Shown here in pieces: positions 46,079 to 54,001 of a stretch of DNA of 64,000 nt. Below the pieces are notes generated by a model. It searched no databases. It had not been told where the DNA came from and worked only from the letters and a program-made list of their open reading frames with translations. Positions within the stretch are counted from its first letter, which is position 1, and each line of letters opens with the position of its first letter. This DNA is from Pseudanabaena sp. BC1403. Lineage in GTDB: Bacteria; Cyanobacteriota; Cyanobacteriia; Pseudanabaenales; Pseudanabaenaceae. A program made the position numbers and the translations under genes. Location of the stretch: assembly GCF_002914585.1 (NCBI RefSeq), contig NZ_PDDM01000003.1, forward strand, positions 186,001 through 250,000, in the 5' to 3' direction.

Positions 46079-46984
46079 TTGTCTAAAAAACATCCAGTTA
46101 TTTCTGTAACAGGCTCGTCAGGGGCTGGTACTAGTACCGTTAAACGTGCTTTTGAACATATCTTTTTGATGGAAAATATTAAGGCAGCGATCGTCGAAGG
46201 CGATAGCTATCACAAATATAACCGTGTAGAGATGCGTGAAGTGATGAAGAAAGCTACGGCTGAAGGTCGCAACATGAGTCACTTCGGCTTAGAAGCAAAT
46301 GTGTTAGATAAGCTAGAAGCACTCTTCAAGGAATATGGCGAGACTGGGAATGGGCAAAGACGTTACTATCTCCACAGTACCGAGGAAGCTGAGCATCACA
46401 ATGGTCGCTTAGGTACTGAGGCAAAACCTGGAGAATTTACTCCTTGGGAAAGCATCGAATCTGACACAGATATGCTTTTCTATGAAGGTTTGCATGGTGG
46501 TATCGTTGCCAAAGATATTGACGTTGCTCAGTATGTTGATCTACTAGTGGGTGTAGTTCCCATTGTGAATTTGGAATGGATTCAAAAAATTCATCGTGAT
46601 AATGCTGAACGTGGCTATAGTGCAGAGGCGATCGTCGATACAATTTTGCGTCGGATGCCAGATTATGTAAACTATATTGCACCTCAATTCTCGAAAACTC
46701 ATATCAACTTCCAGCGTGTTTCGACTGTTGACACTTCCAATCCTTTCATCTGTCGCGATATTCCGACCCTCGACGAAAGTCTTGTTGTTATCCACACCAA
46801 TCGTTGCTTCCGTGAAAAGTTTAATATTGACTTCCCTTACCTTCTCGACATGATTCATGATTCTTTCATGTCTCGTCATACGACCTTGGTTGTCCCTGGC
46901 GGCAAGATGGGCTTTGCAATGGAGTTGATTCTCCAGCCACTCATCGATTCAATGCTGATTGAATCGAAAAAGTTGAGATCATAA
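46079..46984 (+). CDS. prk: Phosphoribulokinase, class I (proteobacterial type)
   Basis: ATP-dependent kinase forming ribulose-1,5-bisphosphate. 301 residues with a TTG start supported by AAGGAG upstream. P-loop TGSSGAGTSTV (residues 11-21), then VEGDSYHKYNR, FYEGLHGG, and NLEWIQKIHRDNAERGYS. These match the octameric class I enzymes of purple bacteria, whereas the Calvin-cycle PRK of cyanobacteria is class II, about 333 residues, starting with a GDSGCGKST-type loop. So this is probably a second, horizontally derived PRK. Its stop codon lies in a hairpin shared with the convergent glycosyltransferase gene. Substrate is inferred from family. Confidence 0.9.
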   Translation: MSKKHPVISVTGSSGAGTSTVKRAFEHIFLMENIKAAIVEGDSYHKYNRVEMREVMKKATAEGRNMSHFGLEANVLDKLEALFKEYGETGNGQRRYYLHSTEEAEHHNGRLGTEAKPGEFTPWESIESDTDMLFYEGLHGGIVAKDIDVAQYVDLLVGVVPIVNLEWIQKIHRDNAERGYSAEAIVDTILRRMPDYVNYIAPQFSKTHINFQRVSTVDTSNPFICRDIPTLDESLVVIHTNRCFREKFNIDFPYLLDMIHDSFMSRHTTLVVPGGKMGFAMELILQPLIDSMLIESKKLRS

Positions 46985-47018
46985 AAAAAGGGGCGCAATG
47001 CGCCCCTTTTTTATGATC
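46977..47018. terminator. Bidirectional hairpin containing two stop codons
   Basis: Arms 46977-46996 and 47000-47018 (one bulged A) around AAT. Both convergent genes end in GATCATAA, prk at 46977-46984 and the glycosyltransferase on the minus strand at 47011-47018, so each stop codon is in one arm. A/T-rich flanks make it a terminator in both directions. Confidence 0.85.
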
Positions 47019-48150
47019 GATCGCACCAAGCCTGTTCTACAAACTCCAAAAACTCTGTTTGAAATCTCTCCGTTGAGAAGCGCATCGCATTTTCGTGACA
47101 AGTCGCAGGTAAAATGCGATCGCTATTCTCTTCAAACTCAAGCACAGCTTCACGGATACTCATCACCGTTTGTTGTGCAAAAAATACACCTGTGGGGCGA
47201 TCGCAGTCTAAGCCGCGCACTGATTCACTTACCCCACCCCGACCGTAGGCAATTACTGGCGTGCCACAGGCTTGAGCCTCTACAGGCGTAATCCCAAAAT
47301 CTTCCTCAGATGCAAATACAAAGGCTTTAGCATTTTGCATGTATCCGCGTAATAAATCTGGTTCTAAATGCCCAAGAAACTTGATATTACTGCTTGATTT
47401 GGCACGAATTTTTGCCATCTGTTCGCCATCACCAATCACAATTAATTGGCGATCGCCCATTTGCGAAAATGCTTCCACAATTAGATCAATCCTTTTATAG
47501 GGAACCAACCGTGACGCAGTGAGATAGAAGTCCTGCTTTTGTTCGCACAATGTATAATTTTGCAGATCTACAGGTGGATAAATTACTTCTGCCGATCGCC
47601 GATAGACTTTTTGAATCCGACGGGCGATAAACTTGGAATTAGCGATAAACAGATCAACACCGTTTGCCGTGCGCGTATCCCAAATTCTGATCTGATGCAA
47701 AATCCATCTAGCAATCCAGCTTTTAATACCACGATCTAAATTTGACTCTTTTAAATATTGATGTTGCAAATCCCAAGCATAGCGAATTGGTGAATGCACA
47801 TAGGAAATATGTAATTGATGCGGTGCTGTCAGCACTCCTTTGGCGACAGCATGGGAACTAGAAATAATGAGATCATAGGCTGACAAATCTAGCTGCTCGA
47901 TCGCTAAGGGCATGAGCGGCAAATATTTGCGAAACTTTGTTTTGGCGAAAGGAAGCTTTTGAATAAAAGTAGTTGTAACTTTTTTGTTTTGAATAAATCC
48001 CCGTTGAAAATCATTGAAAAAATCCACGACCGCAAACAGATCGGCATGGGGAAATAAATTTAAAATTTGCTCGACCACGCGCTCCGATCCTGCATAGGTC
48101 ACAAACCATTCATGGACGATCGCAATCTTGAGATTTTCGAGTTTTGACAT
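47011..48150 (-). CDS. Glycosyltransferase, GT-B fold (GT4 family)
   Basis: 379 residues, transferring a sugar from a nucleotide-sugar donor, probably for surface polysaccharide or glycolipid. Begins with IAIVHEWFVTYAGSERVVE, giving the GSE motif of GT4 enzymes; C-terminal donor-binding EDFGITPVEAQACGTPVIAYGRGG holds the EX7E glutamates. No membrane segment. It shares no operon with other polysaccharide genes here, so the acceptor is unknown. Confidence 0.9.
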   Translation of the reverse strand: MSKLENLKIAIVHEWFVTYAGSERVVEQILNLFPHADLFAVVDFFNDFQRGFIQNKKVTTTFIQKLPFAKTKFRKYLPLMPLAIEQLDLSAYDLIISSSHAVAKGVLTAPHQLHISYVHSPIRYAWDLQHQYLKESNLDRGIKSWIARWILHQIRIWDTRTANGVDLFIANSKFIARRIQKVYRRSAEVIYPPVDLQNYTLCEQKQDFYLTASRLVPYKRIDLIVEAFSQMGDRQLIVIGDGEQMAKIRAKSSSNIKFLGHLEPDLLRGYMQNAKAFVFASEEDFGITPVEAQACGTPVIAYGRGGVSESVRGLDCDRPTGVFFAQQTVMSIREAVLEFEENSDRILPATCHENAMRFSTERFQTEFLEFVEQAWCDRS

Positions 48151-48205
48151 GATTAAGCTAAGACCAAATTCACAGTTTTCACGAAGATTGTTTTGATAAA
48201 AGATA

Positions 48206-48308
48206 ATACCAATTCACAAAAATGTGACAACAATTCTGTGAATTAAAAATCAAACCCTGTAAGGGTTTTAAAAACACAAAATGGCTGCGCTACTTTGTGT
48301 TTTGGTAT
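48206..48308 (+). repeat. 103-bp ATACCAA element, full copy
   Basis: Ends ATACCAA and TTGGTAT with the same three-hairpin order as 33150-33252. Some substitutions (AATGTG..CAATTC) loosen the first stem. Its last two bases are also the first two of the hairpin at 48307-48365, so two repeat types abut. Confidence 0.8.
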
Positions 48309-48365
48309 AAAAGCTCAAAAGAGAGTTGCGGCGCTTTGCGCCGCAACTCTCTTTTGAGCTTTTAT
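48307..48365. terminator. Perfect 28-bp hairpin, GCGGCGC core
   Basis: Arms 48307-48334 and 48338-48365, TTT triloop. It lies 35 nt past the yoeB stop on the minus strand and probably ends the toxin-antitoxin transcript. Second-longest stem in the window. Confidence 0.8.
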
Positions 48366-48399
48366 CTTGTCCTAACATAAGTGGCTATAGCTATGTCGT

Positions 48400-48657
48400 T
48401 TAATAGTGAAACTTACAAGATATAATGGCGATCTCCTCGTCTGTTACCCGATACACTAGGCGATGTTCATCTGTAATGCGTCTCGACCACAAGCCTGACA
48501 GCTCATGCTTTAATGCTTCGGGCTTACCTAATCCAGTGAAAGGATCGCGATGGATATCTTTGATGAGGGTGACGATTTTGCTGTAAATTTTCTTGTCTTG
48601 CGTTGCCCATTGGCTAAATTCATCGAATCCACGAGCTAAAAATGCTACTTTTCTCAT
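48400..48657 (-). CDS. yoeB: YoeB-type mRNA interferase toxin
   Basis: 85-residue RelE-superfamily toxin that cleaves mRNA at the ribosomal A site. Family signatures: GKPEALKHELSGLWSRRITDEHRLVYRV and a C-terminal KFHY in which His84 is the catalytic residue. Encoded after its antitoxin with a 4-nt overlap (48654-48657). Identification is secure. Confidence 0.93.
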   Translation of the reverse strand: MRKVAFLARGFDEFSQWATQDKKIYSKIVTLIKDIHRDPFTGLGKPEALKHELSGLWSRRITDEHRLVYRVTDEEIAIISCKFHY

Positions 48658-48893
48658 AATGCAGCAATGTCAACGTAGATATAGTTCTGTGGTTGTTTTA
48701 ATTCTTCCAAGCCTTCTATTAGATTGCGGCGATTAGCTTCTGTGGAGAGTAAATATGCTGTTTCGTCAATATCTATTTGTGATTCTTGCTCAATTAACAA
48801 GATAGCTTCCACAATAGTTCCTTCAGGAAGATTGATGATCGGCATATCTAGTCTGCCATTTTTTACTATGGCTTTGTATTTGATGGCGTTCAT
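48654..48893 (-). CDS. Antitoxin of YoeB with unusual N-terminus
   Basis: 79 residues. The C-terminal part DETAYLLSTEANRRNLIEGLEEL is the toxin-wrapping helix of the YefM/Phd family. The N-terminal part (IKYKAIVKNGRLDMPIINLPEGTIVEAILLIE) is not the Phd/YefM dimerisation domain; it resembles the short beta-rich DUF104-like or AbrB-like antitoxin fold. So the protein looks like a hybrid that swapped its dimerisation/DNA-binding part. Precedes yoeB and overlaps it. Confidence 0.82.
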   Translation of the reverse strand: MNAIKYKAIVKNGRLDMPIINLPEGTIVEAILLIEQESQIDIDETAYLLSTEANRRNLIEGLEELKQPQNYIYVDIAAL

Positions 48894-49017
48894 CGCGTTT
48901 TAGATAAGATGACTATAGTTTGTATTGTATGTCAGGGTAAAGAAAAAATACTGATTTTAGAGTATTTGGCGCTGAGAGAATTATGGTTAAAATAGCAACG
49001 TTGAACAGGTCTGCCTT

Positions 49018-49455
49018 ATGAAGTTTCGCCGATTATCTTCTACATTATCCTCCTTGGGTCTAGCGATCGCTAGTCTTGCCAGCCTCTCAGCGTTAACATT
49101 TTCCCCGCACATGACTGAGACTGCGATCGCCCAAGAAGCAGCTCCCACTGTGACAACAACATCCAGTGCCAATGAGATCGCCTTAGCCAAGCATTTACGT
49201 AAAATCGGCGCAAAGCTATATACCGCCTATTGGTGTCCCCATTGCCATCACCAAAAACAACGCTTTGGCAAGGAGGCTGTAAAACACTTAGAAGTCGTTG
49301 AATGCGATCAGCGCGGTGTCGATCCTCAGACCCAACTTTGCCGCGACAAGAAAGTGCGAGCTTATCCGACATGGGAGATCAACGGCAAACTCTATCCAGG
49401 AAACCACTCCCTAGAGAGTATTGCTAACTTCTCAAAATATCGTGGTAACTTGTAG
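49018..49455 (+). CDS. Exported thioredoxin-like protein (CPHC)
   Basis: 145 residues: signal peptide (hydrophobic residues about 10-30, cleaved near AQEA) then a short thioredoxin-like domain with active-site CPHC in YWCPHCHHQKQRFG. The motif and the following KEAVKHLEVVECDQRG match the lumenal domain fused to VKOR (the LTO1 protein) in cyanobacteria and plants, where it oxidises lumenal thiols. Here it is a stand-alone version, so it likely works with a separate VKOR. A second Cys pair (ECDQ..LCRD) also fits that family. A perfect hairpin begins one base after the stop. Confidence 0.85.
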   Translation: MKFRRLSSTLSSLGLAIASLASLSALTFSPHMTETAIAQEAAPTVTTTSSANEIALAKHLRKIGAKLYTAYWCPHCHHQKQRFGKEAVKHLEVVECDQRGVDPQTQLCRDKKVRAYPTWEINGKLYPGNHSLESIANFSKYRGNL

Positions 49456-49506
49456 ACCCCAAAGATTGAAAGGCGGCGCTTCGCGCCGCCTTTCAATCTT
49501 TGGGGT
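49456..49506 (+). terminator. Perfect 24-bp hairpin after the thioredoxin-like gene
   Basis: Arms 49456-49479 and 49483-49506, TTC triloop, GGCGGCGC core as at 34757. It begins directly after the stop codon, and the right arm contains no long T-run, so termination may be weak. Confidence 0.75.
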
Positions 49507-49732
49507 TGCATGATAGGGCTTTACATGCATTAATTGAGTCCAATGCACTAAATAGCTAAATTTGCAACTAGTAGTTTCGGGAAACTTGTTAGTGTAGTTA
49601 CCGTCCTACTAAAAAATAGTAATTTTCTGCATAAACATTGTATATAGGTTAAGAAGGTATTTAATAAGCCCTTGATTTTGTGCTTATTGATCTTCCAGTT
49701 TCTTTTGATTACCGCGAACCTTGCAGGCTAAT

Positions 49733-52441
49733 ATGTCTACTCTTGTCATTGTCGAATCGCCCACTAAGGCACGCACCATTCGGAATTTTTTGCCTGCTGG
49801 ATATCGAGTAGAGGCATCAATGGGGCATGTGCGCGATTTGCCACAATCAGCTAGTGATATTCCTGCCGAGCTAAAGGGTACGGAGTGGGCAAAGCTCGGC
49901 GTAAATGTTGATGCTGACTTTGAGCCGCTATACATCGTCCCAGATGACAAAAAAAAGATAGTCCGTGAACTTAAGTCAGCGCTAAAAGGTGTCAAAGAGC
50001 TCATTCTAGCGACTGACGAAGACCGTGAAGGCGAAAGTATTTCTTGGCATTTGTTGCAAATCTTGCAGCCGAAAGTACCGATTAAGCGCATGGTTTTCCA
50101 TGAGATTACCTCCGAGGCGATCAAAGCGGCGCTAAAAGATTGCCGCCAGATCGACGATCGCTTAGTCCATGCCCAAGAAACCCGCCGTATTCTCGATCGC
50201 CTTGTGGGTTACACACTTTCGCCTTTGCTTTGGAAAAAAATTGCATGGGGCTTGTCAGCGGGACGAGTACAGTCCGTAGCTGTGCGTGTGATCGTCAACC
50301 GCGAACGCGAACGCCGCGCTTTTAAATCTGGGAGTTATTGGGACTTGAAAGCAAATCTATTTGCGCCAAAACAAGAATTTCCTGTGCAGCTAGTCTCAGT
50401 TGGCGGCGTGAATGTTGCCACTGGTAAAGATTTTGATGAAGCGACGGGCAAAATCGCCAAAGGACGTAAAGTTTTATTGTTGGATGAAGCGGCTGCGATC
50501 GCACTGCAACAGAAACTAAATGGCAAAGTCTGGTCGGTGAGCAATCTTGATGAACGTCCGACCACCCGCAAGCCTTCACCACCTTTTACTACATCAACAT
50601 TGCAACAAGAAGCTAACCGTAAACTGCGCTTGTCGGCAAGGGATTCGATGCGTGTAGCTCAAGCTTTATACGAGCAAGGCTTCATTACCTATATGCGTAC
50701 TGACTCAGTGCATCTGTCCCAACAGGCGATCACGGCGGCGCGTCAATGCGTGACTAGCATGTATGGTAATAACTTCTTGAGCAAAGAGCCACGCCAATAT
50801 GTGACCAAATCCAAGGGCGCACAGGAAGCCCATGAAGCAATCCGTCCCGCAGGCGCAACTTTCCGCACTCCGCAAGAAACAGGACTGTCAGGGCGCGAGT
50901 TAGCCCTCTATGACCTGATTTGGAAGCGTACTGTTGCCTCACAGATGGAAGATGCACGCCTGACGATGCTTAGTGTGCAATTGACCGTTGAGGATGCTTT
51001 ATTCCGCGCATCGGGTAAGCGTATTGATTTCGCAGGATTTTTCCGTGCCTATGTGGAAGGCTCTGATGATCCCGATGCAGCGCTAGAAGAAAAAGAGGTA
51101 ATGTTGCCTCCGCTCAAAGTTGGGGATCATCCAGTCTGCCGTGAATTAAATACGGTCGGACATGAAACTCAACCACCTGCAAGGTTTACCGAAGCTGCCC
51201 TTGTGAAGATGCTCGAAAGTGAAGGCATTGGTCGCCCCAGTACCTACGCCAGCATTATTGGCACGATCTGCGATCGCGGCTATGTACAGCTTGTAAATAA
51301 TACGCTCATTCCTAGCTTTACCGCTTTTGCTGTCACTAGTTTATTAGAGGAGCATTTTCCCAATCTCGTTGATCCTAGTTTCACTTCCAAAATGGAACAA
51401 ACCCTCGATGACATTTCCACAGGAAGTGTGGAATGGTTGCCATACCTCAAGAAATTTTACTCAGGAGAACAGGGCTTAAGCGGACAGGTGAAGTCTCGCG
51501 ATAGCTTAATTGATGGTGAATCCGCAAGAACGGTGCGTCTGGAAGGTTTAGATGATGATGTCAAGGTTAAAATCGGTAAGTTCGGCGCATATATCCAAGT
51601 TGGAGAAGGCGATCGCACAGTTAATTCCTCCATTCCTCAAAACTTGACTCCTTCTGATCTAGTTCCCGAAAAAATCGAACTTCTGCTCAAGCAGAAGCTC
51701 GAAGGCCCTGATCAAGTTGGTATTCATCCAGAACTGAATGAGCCAATCTTCATGATGATGGGTCAATATGGCCCCTATGTACAGCTAGGTCAAGCTACAG
51801 ATGCTGTGCCTAAACCTAAACGGGCTTCATTGCCCAAGGGAATGCAGCCCGAAAATGTCACCGTCGATATTGCGGTCAAGTTACTAGCTTTGCCTCGCAC
51901 TTTGGGCGCACATCCTGAAACTGGTAATCGTGTTTTTGTGAATACGGGTAGATTTGGCCCCTATGTTTGTCATACCAAAGGGAACGGCGACAAGGACGAC
52001 AATCGATCGCTAAAGTCCACTGATGATCCCTACACGATCACCTTTGAACGCGGCTTAGAGTTGCTCGCCCAGCCCAAGACTCTACGTGGAGCCGCTGCCG
52101 CCAAGGTCTTGAAATCCCTCGGCAAACATCCCGATGATAGTGAAGCGATCGAGATTCTCGATGGTAAGTATGGCGCATATGTGAAGCATGGCAAGGTGAA
52201 TGTGTCGCTAACTAAGGAGCAAACTGTGGAAGGTCTGACCTTAGAAGAGGCGCTGTCGATGTTGGCAAGTAAGTCTGGCAAAAGTACTAGTAAGCGTACT
52301 AAGTCTGCTTCTAGCGAAACCAAGAAGGCCACCACTAAAAAGACCACCACAAAATCCACAGCGACTAAAGCCGCAACGACCAAAACTGCCGCGAAAACGA
52401 CTAAAAAGACGACAACGAAAAAGGCTGCTGCAACTAAGTAA
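49733..52441 (+). CDS. topA: DNA topoisomerase I
   Basis: Type IA enzyme that relaxes negative supercoils. 902 residues from ATG 49733 (a TTG at 49721 is less likely). Toprim domain at the start (LVIVESPTKARTIRNF, then ATDEDREGESISWHL with the metal-binding acidic cluster), active-site tyrosine in FITYMRTDS, near residue 323. The C-terminal part has repeated topo-C modules (GRFGPYVCHTKG, GKYGAYVKHGK) without zinc-finger cysteines, then a 55-residue Lys/Thr/Ala tail resembling histone tails, as in other cyanobacterial TopA. Essential housekeeping gene; followed by a hairpin. Confidence 0.95.
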   Translation: MSTLVIVESPTKARTIRNFLPAGYRVEASMGHVRDLPQSASDIPAELKGTEWAKLGVNVDADFEPLYIVPDDKKKIVRELKSALKGVKELILATDEDREGESISWHLLQILQPKVPIKRMVFHEITSEAIKAALKDCRQIDDRLVHAQETRRILDRLVGYTLSPLLWKKIAWGLSAGRVQSVAVRVIVNRERERRAFKSGSYWDLKANLFAPKQEFPVQLVSVGGVNVATGKDFDEATGKIAKGRKVLLLDEAAAIALQQKLNGKVWSVSNLDERPTTRKPSPPFTTSTLQQEANRKLRLSARDSMRVAQALYEQGFITYMRTDSVHLSQQAITAARQCVTSMYGNNFLSKEPRQYVTKSKGAQEAHEAIRPAGATFRTPQETGLSGRELALYDLIWKRTVASQMEDARLTMLSVQLTVEDALFRASGKRIDFAGFFRAYVEGSDDPDAALEEKEVMLPPLKVGDHPVCRELNTVGHETQPPARFTEAALVKMLESEGIGRPSTYASIIGTICDRGYVQLVNNTLIPSFTAFAVTSLLEEHFPNLVDPSFTSKMEQTLDDISTGSVEWLPYLKKFYSGEQGLSGQVKSRDSLIDGESARTVRLEGLDDDVKVKIGKFGAYIQVGEGDRTVNSSIPQNLTPSDLVPEKIELLLKQKLEGPDQVGIHPELNEPIFMMMGQYGPYVQLGQATDAVPKPKRASLPKGMQPENVTVDIAVKLLALPRTLGAHPETGNRVFVNTGRFGPYVCHTKGNGDKDDNRSLKSTDDPYTITFERGLELLAQPKTLRGAAAAKVLKSLGKHPDDSEAIEILDGKYGAYVKHGKVNVSLTKEQTVEGLTLEEALSMLASKSGKSTSKRTKSASSETKKATTKKTTTKSTATKAATTKTAAKTTKKTTTKKAAATK

Positions 52442-52464
52442 CCTGCGATCAGTTTACAGAAATA

Positions 52465-52501
52465 ACAAACAAAAGCTTTGCTCAGCAAAGCTTTTGTTTG
52501 T
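52465..52501 (+). terminator. topA terminator hairpin
   Basis: Arms 52465-52482 and 52484-52501 (AAACAAAAGCTTTGCT and its complement), ending in a T-rich run 24 nt after the stop. Good factor-independent terminator. Confidence 0.75.
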
Positions 52502-52786
52502 TTGGTCTCAAGAGAATACAATAACTAATTTTAGTGATCGCATTTTTTAACCGATAGTGATCAATTGGAATCATACTATGGGTGAGTTTTGGACATTAGT
52601 TCTAGGATGTCTAGCCATAAAATTCTAAAACGTTATACTAACCAATTTTTTAGGGGGTATAAGTAACTGTAGTTTTTACTTCATTTTCAAGCAGAAAAAA
52701 TTGTGAAATATAAATTTACTTGTAAATTTATTAAATATTCTATCAGGGTTACTTCAAACTTATTAATCTGATTAACAATGTAAGTA
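52502..52786. other. AT-rich non-coding stretch
   Basis: No gene, repeat family or clear regulatory site seen. Very AT-rich compared with topA upstream; promoter of the membrane-protein gene at 52787 is presumably here. Confidence 0.4.
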
Positions 52787-53902
52787 ATGAGTAAAATCTT
52801 GACATGGAATTGTTGTAAATCAAATAGATTTATAATTAAAGAGGCTTACAACATGAAATCTCAAATACCAGACAAGTCTTTTCCTCCAAATCAATTAAAG
52901 AATGGCAATCATTATTTCAAGTATTTGCTACACTTTTTGAATGAAAGATTGATAAGATCTATACATTTTGATCTGGGGTTACAGTTTTTAGTATCTATAG
53001 TTTTTACTGTGGTTTTTATTTATATAGGACAAATCGTAATATCTACATTGAATCCTAAAGATAAAATTATTTCAAATCCTGTATTGAGCATATTAAAAGC
53101 TGGAGTTGGTTTCGGCAAAAATCATGACAATGCTATCAGTAATCAGATTTTACAGAAGGAACAAATCTTAAGTGACAAAAAAGAATCATTTGGCTTTATT
53201 GTGTCTGCCGTGGCAATAGCAGGATTATTTACAACAGCTAAAAGTATACATGACCGTAACCATCAAGAAAGACTGACAAGGGCAGCCTCTTTTGCTACAG
53301 AATGGTATAGCTCCGAGATGAAAGAGTCAACACTAAAAATTAGACAATATACAAGTAAGAAACTTGAAGAACTTGAAGAAATTAGAAAGATTAATAAAGA
53401 TGGTAATAACAATAAAATAGGTGCAGTAAAGGTGTTAATGGATTTGAAGAATAAGAATCCTAGTGCATTAAAAAATATCCAAAAAAATATACACAGATCT
53501 TTTGAGTCAACAGGAAAATATTATGAATTGAAAGACCACTTAACTCAAATATTAACTTTTTTTGAAAATATGAGTCTAGATGTCAGGCTTGGGGTTGCTG
53601 ACGAGGAATATTTAAAAGAGCTGTTTTTCTCGGTCGTGATTAAGTATTATGAACTATTCAATTGCTACTTAAATAGTGCAAGAGAGAAGCATGGTTCACT
53701 AGCCTACTGCAATTTTGTAACTCTTGCTCATCGATGGGAACAATCTCTCATCTATCCTGATACTCCATCTGGTTGTCCACCAGTTCTTGATGAGCAAGCT
53801 TTTTTTGTGGTCTCTAAAGAAGAAGATAATATAAGACTAGAATCTTATAAAGAAGAAGATAATATAAGACTAGAATTTTACAAAGGAGAAGATACTACGT
53901 AG
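52787..53902 (+). CDS. Membrane protein with DUF4760-like helical domain
   Basis: 371 residues (an internal ATG at 52853 is an alternative). Two transmembrane helices at about 62-87 and 135-152, then a cytoplasmic helical region (ATEWYSSEMKESTLKIRQYTSKKLEELEEI) reminiscent of DUF4760. The C-terminus carries a tandem duplication, KEEDNIRLESY followed by KEEDNIRLEFY, from a 33-bp DNA repeat near 53816-53883. The gene is markedly AT-richer than its neighbours, which suggests recent acquisition. Function unknown. Confidence 0.65.
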   Translation: MSKILTWNCCKSNRFIIKEAYNMKSQIPDKSFPPNQLKNGNHYFKYLLHFLNERLIRSIHFDLGLQFLVSIVFTVVFIYIGQIVISTLNPKDKIISNPVLSILKAGVGFGKNHDNAISNQILQKEQILSDKKESFGFIVSAVAIAGLFTTAKSIHDRNHQERLTRAASFATEWYSSEMKESTLKIRQYTSKKLEELEEIRKINKDGNNNKIGAVKVLMDLKNKNPSALKNIQKNIHRSFESTGKYYELKDHLTQILTFFENMSLDVRLGVADEEYLKELFFSVVIKYYELFNCYLNSAREKHGSLAYCNFVTLAHRWEQSLIYPDTPSGCPPVLDEQAFFVVSKEEDNIRLESYKEEDNIRLEFYKGEDTT

Positions 53903-54001
53903 AAGGAGCATAATGTATGAATATGCAGTCTAAGCCAAATAATTTGAAAATTTAGCACAGTGATCGCAGTATGGTCATAGCATAAGAAATTAACCACACT
54001 G

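Noticed and set aside
52442-52786. Possible tRNA or small RNA after topA
   Set aside because: No cloverleaf or recognised motif; only the terminator hairpin.
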